Positions 16,122 to 24,678 of a stretch of DNA of 64,000 bases are shown piece after piece. This DNA comes from Massilia sp. BJB1822 (GTDB taxonomy: Bacteria; Pseudomonadota; Gammaproteobacteria; Burkholderiales; Burkholderiaceae_D): positions 1-64,000 of the forward strand of contig NZ_JABWEB010000018.1 in the NCBI RefSeq assembly GCF_013369485.1, read 5' to 3'. Position 1 is the stretch's first letter; every line of letters starts with the position of its first letter. The notes below the pieces were generated by a model that saw nothing but the letters and a program-made list of their open reading frames with translations, was not told the DNA's origin and made no database searches. A program made the position numbers and the translations under genes.

Positions 16122-17264
16122 ATGTCTTCCATAGGAACCGTATCGCCGCAAACCATGCATTTTGACGCGCCGCTCCAGCTGCAAAGCGGGGCCTCGCTGC
16201 GCGACTATATGCTCATGTATGAAACCTACGGCACCCTGAATGCCGACAAGTCGAACGCGGTGCTGGTCTGCCATGCACTGAACGCCTCCCACCACGTGGC
16301 CGGCGTGTATGCCGACAATCCCAAGAACGTGGGCTGGTGGGACAATATGATCGGTCCCGGCAAGCCGCTCGACACCAATAAATTCTTCGTCATCGGCGTC
16401 AACAACCTGGGTTCCTGCTTCGGCTCGACCGGGCCGATGCACACCAATCCGTCCACCGGCAAGCCGTATGGCGCCTCCTTCCCCGTGGTCACGGTGGAGG
16501 ACTGGGTGGCGGCCCAGGCGCGCCTGGCCGATGAACTGGGCATCACCCAGTTCGCCGCCGTCATGGGCGGTTCCCTGGGCGGCATGCAGGCGCTGGCCTG
16601 GAGCATCATGTATCCCGAGCGCCTGCGCCACTGCATGGTGATCGCTTCCACGCCCAAGCTATCGGCGCAGAATATCGCCTTCAACGACGTGGCGCGCCAG
16701 GCCATCCTGAGCGACCCCGATTACCGCGGCGGCGACTTCTACGAACACGGCGTGGTGCCGAAAAACGGCCTGAAAGTGGCGCGCATGGTCGGCCATATCA
16801 CCTATCTGTCGGACGACGATATGGCCGAGAAGTTCGGCCGCAAGCTGCGCGATATCGCCGAAAGCAGCGACTATAAATTCGGCTTCGGCATCGATTTCGA
16901 GATCGAATCCTATCTGCGCTACCAGGGCGACAAGTTCTCCGAGTACTTTGACGCCAACACCTATCTGCTGATCACCAAGGCGCTCGACTATTTCGACCCG
17001 GCGCGCGCCCATGGCGGCGACCTGGCGAAAACCCTGGCCGCGACCAAGGCCAAGTTCTTCCTCGCTTCCTTCACCACCGACTGGCGCTTTTCCCCGGAAC
17101 GCAGCCGCGAGATCGTGCAGGCGCTATTGTCGAACCGGCGCGAAGTCACCTACGCCGAAATCGACGCGCCGCACGGCCACGACGCCTTCCTGCTGGAAGA
17201 CCCCCGATATATGAATATGGTGCGCGCCTACTACGAGCAGGTGTGGAAGGAGCTGCAGGCATGA
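16122..17264 (+). CDS. metX: Homoserine O-acyltransferase
   Basis: A 380-residue alpha/beta-hydrolase-fold acyltransferase that activates homoserine for methionine synthesis in the cytoplasm. The nucleophile S151 lies in MGGSLGGMQAL, the Asp in FTTDWRFSP, and the His in DAPHGHDAFLLE; the VNNLGSCFGSTGP segment is also conserved. From sequence alone I cannot decide acetyl versus succinyl donor; many proteobacterial MetX are succinyltransferases. It overlaps metW by 4 bases (ATGA), a conserved pair. A 132-bp leader with a hairpin lies upstream. Confidence 0.95.
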   Translation: MSSIGTVSPQTMHFDAPLQLQSGASLRDYMLMYETYGTLNADKSNAVLVCHALNASHHVAGVYADNPKNVGWWDNMIGPGKPLDTNKFFVIGVNNLGSCFGSTGPMHTNPSTGKPYGASFPVVTVEDWVAAQARLADELGITQFAAVMGGSLGGMQALAWSIMYPERLRHCMVIASTPKLSAQNIAFNDVARQAILSDPDYRGGDFYEHGVVPKNGLKVARMVGHITYLSDDDMAEKFGRKLRDIAESSDYKFGFGIDFEIESYLRYQGDKFSEYFDANTYLLITKALDYFDPARAHGGDLAKTLAATKAKFFLASFTTDWRFSPERSREIVQALLSNRREVTYAEIDAPHGHDAFLLEDPRYMNMVRAYYEQVWKELQA

Positions 17265-17872
17265 CTTTCGACGATCTGAAACAAGCCCGTCCCGATCTGG
17301 CTTTCATCGCCCACTGGGTGCCCGAACACGCCCATGTGCTGGATGTGGGCTGCGGCGACGGCGTGATGCTGGAGTATCTGCAAAGCGGTCGGCGCTGCAC
17401 CGGCTATGGCCTGGAGCTGGCCGACGACAAGGTGCTGGAGAGCACCAGGCGCGGCGTGCGCGTGATCCAGCAGGATATGGAAAACGGCCTGGGCATCTTC
17501 GGCGACAATTCCTTCGACACCGTGCTGTGCCTCTCGTCGCTGCAGATGATGCAGCATGTGGAAGCCCTGCTGCGCGATATCGTGCGCGTCGGCGCCGAGG
17601 CTATCATCTCCTTCCCCAACTTTGCTTACTGGCCGCACCGCGTCGCGCTGCTGCGCGGCCGCATGCCCGTATCGAAGTCCTTGCCCTACCAGTGGTACGA
17701 TACGCCCAACGTGCGCTGCGCCACGATCAAGGACTTCCAGGAGCTGGCCGAGGAGTGCGGCCTGGAAGTCATTGAATGCGTGGCGTTGGCGGAGGGCAAT
17801 ATCGTCAGCGTGCTGCCGAATTTGCGCGGCGACCTGGCCGTCTTCCGCCTGCGCAAAAGGAAAGGCAACTAA
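17261..17872 (+). CDS. metW: Methionine biosynthesis protein MetW
   Basis: A 203-residue class I SAM-dependent methyltransferase-fold protein. The SAM motif VLDVGCGDG lies near residue 28, and the family blocks QQDMENGL, FDTVLCLSSLQMM, SFPNFAYWPHR and YQWYDTPN(V)R are present. MetW is needed with MetX for homoserine acylation in several proteobacteria (family knowledge). The ATG at 17261 overlaps the metX stop in an ATGA, which supports translational coupling and decides the start over the upstream extension. Confidence 0.95.
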   Translation: MTFDDLKQARPDLAFIAHWVPEHAHVLDVGCGDGVMLEYLQSGRRCTGYGLELADDKVLESTRRGVRVIQQDMENGLGIFGDNSFDTVLCLSSLQMMQHVEALLRDIVRVGAEAIISFPNFAYWPHRVALLRGRMPVSKSLPYQWYDTPNVRCATIKDFQELAEECGLEVIECVALAEGNIVSVLPNLRGDLAVFRLRKRKGN

Positions 17873-17910
17873 GCCGCCGAAAACACAGGCGGCAAACGGG
17901 AAACGCAGAC

Positions 17911-18810
17911 ATGAAGACGTATAAACACCGCCTGGCGGTGCTGGCGCTGGCCCTCAGCGCCGGCCTGGCCCAGGCCCAGCAACCCTTGCCGCAGAACGAG
18001 CAGGCGGACGGCATTCCCGTCACCCGCCTGTCGCGCCTGCGCGCTTTCACCGACGACCACCAGTTCGAGGAACAGTCGAAGCTGCAATACAGCCAGCTGC
18101 TGAAAGAGGCGCAGCAAAAGGATGCGCTGGTGCCTGCCAGCCATCCCCAGGTGCAGCGCCTGCGCGCCATTGCCCAGCGCATCATTCCGCACGCGACGCG
18201 CTGGAATCCGGCTGCCGCCGACTGGAAATGGGAAGTGAACCTGCTCAACTCCGACCAGGTGAACGCATTTTGCATGCCGGGCGGGCGCATCGCCTTCTTC
18301 AGCGGCATCCTGACCAAATTGAACCTGACCGACGACGAAGTGGCCATGGTCATGGGCCACGAAATCGCCCACGCCCTGCGCGAGCATTCGCGCAAGCGGG
18401 CCGGCGCTTCGCAGCTGACTTCCATCGCCACCAAGATGGGTGGAGCGGCGCTGTCGGCCTGGCTGGGCATCGACCCGCGCCTGACCGACGCCGGCGCGGG
18501 CATGGCGACCCAGATGCTGGTGATGAAGTATTCGCGCGGCGACGAGACCGAGTCCGATCTGGTGGGCATCGATCTGGCGGCGCGCGCCGGCTACGATCCG
18601 CGCGCCGGCGTGGCGCTGTGGCAGAAGATGGGCGCCATCAATGCGCGCCAGCCGCTGGAATTCCTCTCGACCCACCCGAGCGGCGATTCGCGCATCGCCG
18701 ATATGAACAAGAGCATGCCGCTGGTGCTGCCGGTGTATGCGCGCACGAAAGGCACCACGGTGGCCGCGCTGCCGCCTTACCGCACTGCGCCGCTGCCGAA
18801 CAAGCGCTGA
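17911..18810 (+). CDS. M48 family zinc metallopeptidase, exported
   Basis: A 299-residue protein with a signal peptide (residues 1-22, ending AQA). The active site is HEIAH (H150-E151...H154), and the downstream DETESDLVGIDLAARAGYDP supplies the third zinc ligand (E). The pattern NAFCMPGGRIAFFSGIL before the active site is typical of the LoiP/YggG-like periplasmic branch of M48. It probably degrades misfolded envelope proteins; the specific substrate is unknown. The start at 17911 is chosen because it opens the signal peptide. The next gene begins one base after its stop. Confidence 0.9.
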   Translation: MKTYKHRLAVLALALSAGLAQAQQPLPQNEQADGIPVTRLSRLRAFTDDHQFEEQSKLQYSQLLKEAQQKDALVPASHPQVQRLRAIAQRIIPHATRWNPAAADWKWEVNLLNSDQVNAFCMPGGRIAFFSGILTKLNLTDDEVAMVMGHEIAHALREHSRKRAGASQLTSIATKMGGAALSAWLGIDPRLTDAGAGMATQMLVMKYSRGDETESDLVGIDLAARAGYDPRAGVALWQKMGAINARQPLEFLSTHPSGDSRIADMNKSMPLVLPVYARTKGTTVAALPPYRTAPLPNKR

Positions 18811-18811
18811 G

Positions 18812-19723
18812 ATGTCCTCCACCGTCAAGTTTCACGGCAAGGCGCCGTTGCCCATGCGCGACGGCGTCACGCCCAGCTATTTGTGGCTGCCCGAGGGCGA
18901 CTGGCCTGACCTGATCAGCTTCATGGCGCATAACTATCCCGCCGTGACGGAAGCGCAGTGGCGCGAACGCATGGCGCGCGGCGATGTGGTGGACGGCGAG
19001 GGCAGGGCGCTGGGGCCGGACAGCCCTTACCGCCGCAATCTGCGCGTCTTCTACTACCGCGAGCTGGAGGCGGAAACGCCCATCCCCTTCGAGGAAGAGA
19101 TCATTTACCAGGACGAGCATCTGGTGGTGGCCGACAAGCCGCACTTCCTGCCGACGATACCGACCGGGCGCTTTTTGCAGGAAACCCTGCTGGTGCGCCT
19201 GCGCCGTAAGCTGGACATCGAAGACCTGGTGCCGATCCACCGCCTGGACCGCGAAACGGCGGGCGTGGTGGTGTTCTCGTCGAACCTGAACAGCCGCGGC
19301 GCCTACCAGTCGCTGTTCCAGAAACGCCTGGTGCAAAAGGAGTATGAGGCGCTGGCTGGCCCGCTGGACGGGCGCGACTTCCCCTTCCTTTACCGCAGCC
19401 GCATGGTGGACGGCGACAAGTTCTTCATCATGAAGGAAGAGGCGGGCGAGCCGAATTCGGAAACCATGATCGATGTGGCCGAGCGGCGCGCCGACGGCCA
19501 GGTGCTGTACCGCCTGTGGCCGCACACGGGGCGCAAGCACCAGCTGCGCGTGCATCTGGCCGCGCTGGGCATCCCCATCGTCAACGATGCGTTCTATCCT
19601 GTGGCCTTGCCCTGCAAGGAGGACGATGTGTCGCAGCCGCTCAAGCTGCTGGCGCGCGCCATCGGCTTCCCCGATCCTTTGACCGGGGAATGGCGCTACT
19701 TTGAAAGCCGGCGTAGCCTGTAA
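18812..19723 (+). CDS. RluA-family pseudouridine synthase
   Basis: A 303-residue RNA pseudouridine synthase. The catalytic Asp is in HRLDRETAGVVVFS, and other family blocks are IIYQDEHLVVADKP, KEYEAL, and HTGRKHQLRVHLAALGIPIVND. No S4 domain is seen at the N-terminus; about 85 residues precede the synthase domain. The RNA target (23S rRNA or tRNA) cannot be told from sequence. The ATG at 18812 follows the M48 stop by one base, so the two are likely co-transcribed. It converges with the gene at 19736. Confidence 0.9.
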   Translation: MSSTVKFHGKAPLPMRDGVTPSYLWLPEGDWPDLISFMAHNYPAVTEAQWRERMARGDVVDGEGRALGPDSPYRRNLRVFYYRELEAETPIPFEEEIIYQDEHLVVADKPHFLPTIPTGRFLQETLLVRLRRKLDIEDLVPIHRLDRETAGVVVFSSNLNSRGAYQSLFQKRLVQKEYEALAGPLDGRDFPFLYRSRMVDGDKFFIMKEEAGEPNSETMIDVAERRADGQVLYRLWPHTGRKHQLRVHLAALGIPIVNDAFYPVALPCKEDDVSQPLKLLARAIGFPDPLTGEWRYFESRRSL

Positions 19724-19735
19724 TGCGTTGAACGC

Positions 19736-20152
19736 TCAGTGGGCCAGCGGCTTGTTGGGCGAGGACTTGGCGCTGTAGCTGGAACCTTCCGGCGTCCAGT
19801 AAGGCATGCCGGTGCGGGCGATTTCCAGGTGCTCGGACAGGCCGCGCTGGCGCAGCTCGCGCTGCAGGCCGGCGATGCCTTGGTCGGTTTCGAGGATGAA
19901 GGCTTGCGCGATCACGTCACCGTATTCCTCGTTGGTGCTGTCCACCGCCAGATCGATGATATCGTCCGGCACGTCCTGGATCGCCCACGCATGCACGTCC
20001 TGGTCGCTGGCGAAGGTCTTCACGCGCCAGGCGCCTTTGTCCGTCACGATGAACTGGATGGTGTCGAAAGCCTCTTCCGTGGCCTCCGACTCCTCGTTGC
20101 GCTGGTAGCTGCTCTGGATGGTGAGGAAGAAAAGTACAAGTACAGTATTCAT
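19736..20152 (-). CDS. Hypothetical protein downstream of xth
   Basis: A 138-residue protein that I do not recognise. The first 13 residues are hydrophobic (NTVLVLFFLTI) and could be a short anchor, but the rest is acidic and soluble, with an ending rich in Ser/Pro/Lys. The ATG at 20152 lies only 4 bases after the xth stop, and GAGGG sits immediately upstream inside the end of xth. This strongly suggests translational coupling in an xth operon. An alternative is that the true start is internal and the protein is cytoplasmic. Confidence 0.6.
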   Translation of the reverse strand: MNTVLVLFFLTIQSSYQRNEESEATEEAFDTIQFIVTDKGAWRVKTFASDQDVHAWAIQDVPDDIIDLAVDSTNEEYGDVIAQAFILETDQGIAGLQRELRQRGLSEHLEIARTGMPYWTPEGSSYSAKSSPNKPLAH

Positions 20153-20156
20153 ACCC

Positions 20157-20924
20157 TCAATGGTACTCGATGATCAGCGGCGCGTGATCCGAGAACTTCT
20201 CATCCTTGTAAACGCTGACGGTCTTGGCCTTGCCCGCGATGCCGGCGGTGGCGACGTGGTAATCGATGCGCCAGCCCACGTTCTTCGCGTAAGCCTGGCC
20301 GCGGTTGCTCCACCAGGTGTACTGCTCTTCGCGCGGATCGATGCTGCGGTGGACGTCGACAAAGCCGACTTCGTCGAAAATCTTGGTCATCCAGGCGCGT
20401 TCCTCGGGCAGGAAGCCGGAGTTTTTCAGATTGCCCTTCCAGTTTTTCAGGTCGATCTCTTTATGCGCGATATTCCAGTCGCCGCAGATCACCACTTCGC
20501 GGCCTTCGGCGCGCAGCTGCAGCAGGTGCGGCAGGAACAGGTCCATGAAGCGGAACTTGGCTTCCTGGCGCTCGGGCGAGGAAGAGCCGGATGGGCAGTA
20601 GACCGAGATCACGGTCAGGTCGCCGAAATCGGCGCGCACATAGCGGCCCTCGGCATCGAATTCCGGGCTGCCGAAGCCGATCTGCACCGAATCCGGCGCA
20701 ATCTTGCTATAAATGCCAGTGCCGGAATAGCCTTTCTTCTCGGCGTAATGGAAGTGGCCATGGTAGCCGTGCGGATTGAGGAATTCCTCGGTCATGTCGG
20801 ACGCCTGGGCTTTCAGCTCTTGCACGCAGATGAAATCGGCCGACTGCGTGCCCATCCAGTTGAAGAAGCCTTTTTTGGCGGCGGAGCGGATACCGTTCAG
20901 GTTTGCGGAAATGATTTTTGGCAT
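20157..20924 (-). CDS. xth: Exodeoxyribonuclease III
   Basis: A 255-residue ExoIII/AP-endonuclease family protein for base-excision repair. Key residues are seen in CVQELKAQ (metal-binding Glu), ISVYCPSGSSSPER, the catalytic ICGDWNIAHKEIDL (Asp and Asn), RIDYHVAT and the terminal FSDHAPLIIEYH (catalytic Asp-His). It cleaves 5' to abasic sites and removes 3' blocks in double-stranded DNA. It is divergent from pyrE with 51 bp between the starts, so the two promoters must overlap. A small unknown gene follows immediately. Confidence 0.95.
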   Translation of the reverse strand: MPKIISANLNGIRSAAKKGFFNWMGTQSADFICVQELKAQASDMTEEFLNPHGYHGHFHYAEKKGYSGTGIYSKIAPDSVQIGFGSPEFDAEGRYVRADFGDLTVISVYCPSGSSSPERQEAKFRFMDLFLPHLLQLRAEGREVVICGDWNIAHKEIDLKNWKGNLKNSGFLPEERAWMTKIFDEVGFVDVHRSIDPREEQYTWWSNRGQAYAKNVGWRIDYHVATAGIAGKAKTVSVYKDEKFSDHAPLIIEYH

Positions 20925-20975
20925 AGGTGGGCTGGGAGATTAAAATACAGGCAGTTCACTACTGGATAAGGCATT

Positions 20976-21641
20976 ATGAGCAATTTGAGGCAAGAGTTTA
21001 TCGCGTTTTCCGTCGCGGCGGGTGTGCTGCGCTTCGGGGAGTTTACGACCAAAGCAGGGCGCCAATCGCCCTATTTCTTCAACGCGGGCCTGTTCCACGA
21101 CGGCGCCACCCTGGCGCGTCTGGCCGATTTCTACGCCCAGACCCTGCTCGATTCGGGCGTGGAATTCGATATGCTGTTCGGCCCCGCCTATAAAGGCATC
21201 ACGCTGGCCTCGGCCACCTCGATGGCGCTGGCCGGCAAGGGCCGCAACACCTCCTTCGCCTACAACCGCAAGGAAGCCAAGGACCACGGCGAAGGCGGCA
21301 CCCTGGTGGGCGCCAAGCTGCAAGGGAAGGTTGTGATCATCGACGACGTGATTTCGGCCGGCACCTCGGTGCGCGAATCGGTGGAGATGATCCGCGCCGC
21401 CGGCGCCGAGCCCTGCGCCGTGCTGATCGCCCTGGACCGCATGGAGCGCGCCGGCAAGGACGGCCAGATGTCGGCGCTGTCGGCGGTGCAGGAAGTGAGC
21501 CAGAACTATGGCATTCCTGTCATCTCGATCGGCAACCTGGAAGATTTGTTCGGCTATCTGTCGGGCGCCGCCGCCGATCCGCAGTTGCAGCAATATAAAG
21601 ATGCGGTGGCCGCTTACCGCAGCCGCTACGGCGTGGCCTGA
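20976..21641 (+). CDS. pyrE: Orotate phosphoribosyltransferase
   Basis: A 221-residue type I phosphoribosyltransferase that makes orotidine 5'-phosphate from orotate and PRPP in pyrimidine synthesis. The PRPP loop VVIIDDVISAGTSVRES is intact, and FAYNRKEAKDHGEGG and GPAYKGI are the usual substrate-binding segments. Length is normal for the family. It is divergent from xth; the following unknown gene begins 93 bp downstream with its own ribosome-binding site. Confidence 0.96.
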   Translation: MSNLRQEFIAFSVAAGVLRFGEFTTKAGRQSPYFFNAGLFHDGATLARLADFYAQTLLDSGVEFDMLFGPAYKGITLASATSMALAGKGRNTSFAYNRKEAKDHGEGGTLVGAKLQGKVVIIDDVISAGTSVRESVEMIRAAGAEPCAVLIALDRMERAGKDGQMSALSAVQEVSQNYGIPVISIGNLEDLFGYLSGAAADPQLQQYKDAVAAYRSRYGVA

Positions 21642-21734
21642 TCTGGCGCAGGCCTTCTGCGGTGCGCCGCTGGACAGCGGCGCGTCCTATGCTAGACTGT
21701 ACTTGCTTTGCTACAACATTAGAACGGAGCAAGA

Positions 21735-22109
21735 ATGAATATCGCTAGCTTGAAAGTCTACGGTGACGAGACCACCGTAGCCGACGTGCGGGACGGCCTG
21801 CCCAGCGAACCGGAAAGCGACTGGAAGAAGGGCGATGTGCGGCCGGATGGCCGGGTGCGCATCGACGACGGCTTCTATGTCAATCTGGGCGAGGAAAGCA
21901 ATCCCGACACCCTGATGCGCCAGATCCGCGCCTACCTGCATGAATGCGAGGCGCGCGGCATCACTTTCGACGTGGCGTCGATCGCGGCTGAGCTGCGCAT
22001 CGCCTTCACCGTCGCCGAGCCCGAACAGGGCGCCTACAGCCTGGATTTCACCCTGGCCGATCTGAGCCTGCTGACGGAAATGGGCATCACCCTCAGCATC
22101 ACTTCCTGA
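21735..22109 (+). CDS. Hypothetical protein, resembles DUF4279
   Basis: A 124-residue acidic soluble protein. The pattern of a Trp-Lys-Lys-Gly-Asp segment near residue 30, followed by a FYVNLG strand and a DTLMRQIRAYLHE helix, resembles DUF4279 immunity-like proteins, but I am not sure. No signal peptide or membrane segment is seen. CGGAGCAAGA precedes the ATG. It is 4 bp upstream of a small membrane protein and the Lgt-like/radical SAM genes, so it may be the first gene of that cluster. Confidence 0.6.
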   Translation: MNIASLKVYGDETTVADVRDGLPSEPESDWKKGDVRPDGRVRIDDGFYVNLGEESNPDTLMRQIRAYLHECEARGITFDVASIAAELRIAFTVAEPEQGAYSLDFTLADLSLLTEMGITLSITS

Positions 22110-22113
22110 AGCG

Positions 22114-22347
22114 ATGAACCCTCTTGCCCGCGCCCTGTGCGTCATCGCCTGCAGCGTCTTGATGGTGGGCTTCGGCCTGTGCGGCGCCCTGGGCCTGAGC
22201 TTGGGCAGCCAAGGGTATGCGCCGGCGCTGCTCCTGCTTGGCTTGCTGGGATTGCTCATCGCGTCCGGCTGCGGCCTGGTCCTATACCGGCTCCTGTTCC
22301 GCCGCTCGGCCGCTGACACCGATACCGGCCGCAAACCGGAGGCATGA
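22114..22347 (+). CDS. Small two-helix membrane protein
   Basis: A 77-residue protein with two hydrophobic helices (about residues 6-27 and 37-60) separated by a short SLGSQGY turn and ending in a charged cytoplasmic tail (RRSAADTDTGRKPEA). I do not recognise a family. It starts 4 bp after the preceding gene, and its stop overlaps the start of the Lgt-like gene in an ATGA. It is probably translated together with that gene and may be its membrane partner. Confidence 0.65.
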   Translation: MNPLARALCVIACSVLMVGFGLCGALGLSLGSQGYAPALLLLGLLGLLIASGCGLVLYRLLFRRSAADTDTGRKPEA

Positions 22348-23093
22348 AGGCCTTGGTCCTGGCGCCGCAGACGGCGCAATGGGTTCATCTGCTATTCGAA
22401 TGGCTGGCCCTGGCCGGCGGCTTCCAGCTGTATCGTTGGCAGCGCCGCCGCGCCAGCCAGGAGGGTGTCCTGCAAGGCAGCTCCTTCTCCGTGGTCCTGG
22501 GTTGCATCCTGGGCGCGGCCATCGGCAACAAGCTGGTGTTCTGGATCGAATATCCCCATCTATGGCAAAGCGCCGCGGCCAGCCTGGGCGCCTGGGCGGC
22601 CGGACAATCGCTCGTTGGCGGCCTGCTGGGCGGCCTGCTGGGTGTGGAGCTGGCCAAGAAACTGGCGCGCGTGCGCCACTCCACCGGCGACGGGTTTATC
22701 CTGCCGCTGATTGCCGGCACCGTGATCGGCCGCATCGGCTGCTTCCTGGCAGGGTTGAACGACGGCACTTACGGCCTGCCCACCGACTTGCCCTGGGGCG
22801 TGGATTTCGGCGACGGCGTGGCCCGCCATCCCACCCAGATCTATGACATGCTGTTCGTGCTGGCCTGGGGCGGCTGGCTGCTGCGCCAGCGGCCGCGCTG
22901 GGCCGGCCAGGCCGGCTTTGCCTTCAAACTTTACCTGGCGGGCTATCTGGCCTGGCGCCTGCTTGTCGACGCCATCAAGCCGCTGCCCTACGATTATGGC
23001 GCGGGCCTGAGCGGCATTCAGCTGGTCTGCCTGCTGGCGCTGCTGTGCTACACCCCGCTGATTGTTCAACAAGCCCGAAGAGTCCCCGCGTGA
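22344..23093 (+). CDS. Prolipoprotein diacylglyceryl transferase (Lgt)-family membrane protein, divergent
   Basis: A 249-residue integral membrane protein with about seven hydrophobic helices. It keeps the Lgt signatures GRIGCFLAGL (with the catalytic Arg of GRxGNF) and RHPTQIYD (cf. RHPSQLYE). The essential H-G-G-L motif region instead reads LVGGLLGG, so the conserved His is missing. Lgt itself moves diacylglycerol from phosphatidylglycerol to lipobox Cys. This protein is therefore probably a paralogue acting on a lipid rather than the housekeeping enzyme (inference). It overlaps the small membrane protein upstream (ATGA) and the radical SAM gene downstream (GTGA). Confidence 0.8.
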   Translation: MKALVLAPQTAQWVHLLFEWLALAGGFQLYRWQRRRASQEGVLQGSSFSVVLGCILGAAIGNKLVFWIEYPHLWQSAAASLGAWAAGQSLVGGLLGGLLGVELAKKLARVRHSTGDGFILPLIAGTVIGRIGCFLAGLNDGTYGLPTDLPWGVDFGDGVARHPTQIYDMLFVLAWGGWLLRQRPRWAGQAGFAFKLYLAGYLAWRLLVDAIKPLPYDYGAGLSGIQLVCLLALLCYTPLIVQQARRVPA

Positions 23094-24553
23094 GCAGAAA
23101 AAACCGCCCCTATCTGTTTTACGACACCACCACCTCGGTGTGTTCCAGCTGTCTGCATCCGGTGGAAGCGAAGATCATCTTCAAGGATGGCCAGGTGTTC
23201 ATGGACAAATGGTGCAGCGCCCACGGCGCCGAGCGCGTGCTGGTCAGCGACGACGCCGCATACTACCGCCTGTGCCGCGAGGTCTTCGTCAAGCATCCGG
23301 AAATGCCGCAGCGCTTCAATACGCGCATGGAATATGGCTGTCCCTACGACTGCGGCCTGTGTCCCGACCATATGCAGCATTCTTGCCTGTCGGTGGTGGA
23401 AATCACCGATAACTGCAATCTGAACTGCCCGGTATGCTATGCCGAAAGCGGCACGCACCGCGAACGCCACAAACCGCTGGAGGAGGTGCTGCGCATGCTC
23501 GACACCGTGATGGCAAATGAAGGCGAGGCCGATGTGATGCAGCTCTCGGGCGGCGAGCCGACCTTGCATCCGCAGTTCTGGGACATTCTGGACGCGGTCA
23601 AGGCGCGCCCCATCAAGCATGTGATGGTGAATACCAACGGCATCGTGCTGGCGCAGGACAAGGCCTTCGTGCAGCGCCTGGCCGGCTATGCGCCCGGCGT
23701 GGAAGTGTACCTGCAGTTCGATTCCCTGCGCGCCGAGGTGCACCGCGAGCTGCGCGGCGCGGACCTGAGCCGCATCCGTCAGCAGGCTCTGGCCAACCTG
23801 AATGAAGCCGGCCTTTCCACCACCCTGGTCGTGACGCTGAAGAAGGGCTTGAATGACGGCGAAATCGGCAGCATCATCGATTTCGCCCTGCAGCAGCCCT
23901 GCGTGCGCGGCGTGACCCTGCAGCCGATCCAGGATGCGGGCCGGGTGGAGAACTACGATCCGCGTCTGCACCGCCTGACGGTATCGGAAATCCGCCGCAA
24001 GATCGCCGAGCAGAGCGCTCTGTTCACCCTGCAGGACGTGGTGCCGGTGCCTTGCAATCCCGATACCCTGGCCATGGCCTATGCCATCAAGAGCGCCGGA
24101 CGGGCGGTGCCGCTGACGCGCTATCTCGATCCGCAAACCCTGGTCGAGGGCAGCGGCAACACCATCGTGTTCGAGCGCGACCCGGCCATGCACGGTATGG
24201 TGAAGGAGCAGGTCTTCAAGCTGTTCTCGACCAACCATTCTCCGGAATCGCAGGCCAACTGCCTGTCGGAGCTGATGTGCTGCCTGCCGCTGGTGGCCGC
24301 GCCGTCCGAACTGCGCTATGACAATGTGTTCCGAGTGCTGATCGTGCAGTTCATGGATGCCTATTCGCTCGACGTGCGGGCACTCAAGAAATCCTGCGTC
24401 CATTTCGCCCAGCCGGACGGCAAGATGATTCCTTTTGAAAGCTACAACCTGCTGTACCGCGATGGCCGCCGCCTGGACGGAATTCGCGCCGCCCTCGCCG
24501 CGCAAACGGCCGCGCGCCGCCACGCCGGGACCATTCCTATCCTGCCGGAGTAG
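23090..24553 (+). CDS. Radical SAM protein resembling archaeal tetraether synthase (MJ0619/Tes-like)
   Basis: A 487-residue protein starting at a GTG that overlaps the preceding stop. The N-terminus has a metal-binding CSSC...C-S-A-H-G element. The segment YGCPYDCGLCPDHMQHSC follows, and then the radical SAM motif C109-x3-C113-x2-C116 in DNCNLNCPVCYAE. The order and wording of these blocks are what I recall for the MJ0619/Tes family, whose archaeal member joins lipid chains by C-C bond formation. LSGGEPTLHP is the usual SAM-binding GGE motif. Further Cys pairs (SELMCCLPL) may bind an extra cluster. The neighbour is an Lgt-like lipid enzyme. The substrate here is unknown; lipid modification is inference. 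Confidence 0.85.
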   Translation: MSRKNRPYLFYDTTTSVCSSCLHPVEAKIIFKDGQVFMDKWCSAHGAERVLVSDDAAYYRLCREVFVKHPEMPQRFNTRMEYGCPYDCGLCPDHMQHSCLSVVEITDNCNLNCPVCYAESGTHRERHKPLEEVLRMLDTVMANEGEADVMQLSGGEPTLHPQFWDILDAVKARPIKHVMVNTNGIVLAQDKAFVQRLAGYAPGVEVYLQFDSLRAEVHRELRGADLSRIRQQALANLNEAGLSTTLVVTLKKGLNDGEIGSIIDFALQQPCVRGVTLQPIQDAGRVENYDPRLHRLTVSEIRRKIAEQSALFTLQDVVPVPCNPDTLAMAYAIKSAGRAVPLTRYLDPQTLVEGSGNTIVFERDPAMHGMVKEQVFKLFSTNHSPESQANCLSELMCCLPLVAAPSELRYDNVFRVLIVQFMDAYSLDVRALKKSCVHFAQPDGKMIPFESYNLLYRDGRRLDGIRAALAAQTAARRHAGTIPILPE

Positions 24554-24678
24554 GCATTTGTGCCAGCTTGCCCGTCCGTTGCAATTCTGGCTATACTGAG
24601 CCAGGATATTGGATGGCATCGGAACGCAACTGGAAGCAGGCCGGCGGCAGCCAATAATTATTCGAATAAGGAGCAGGG

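Noticed and set aside
22344..23093. Calling this the housekeeping lgt
   Set aside because: The HGG histidine is missing and the gene is embedded with a radical SAM gene, so only family membership was stated.
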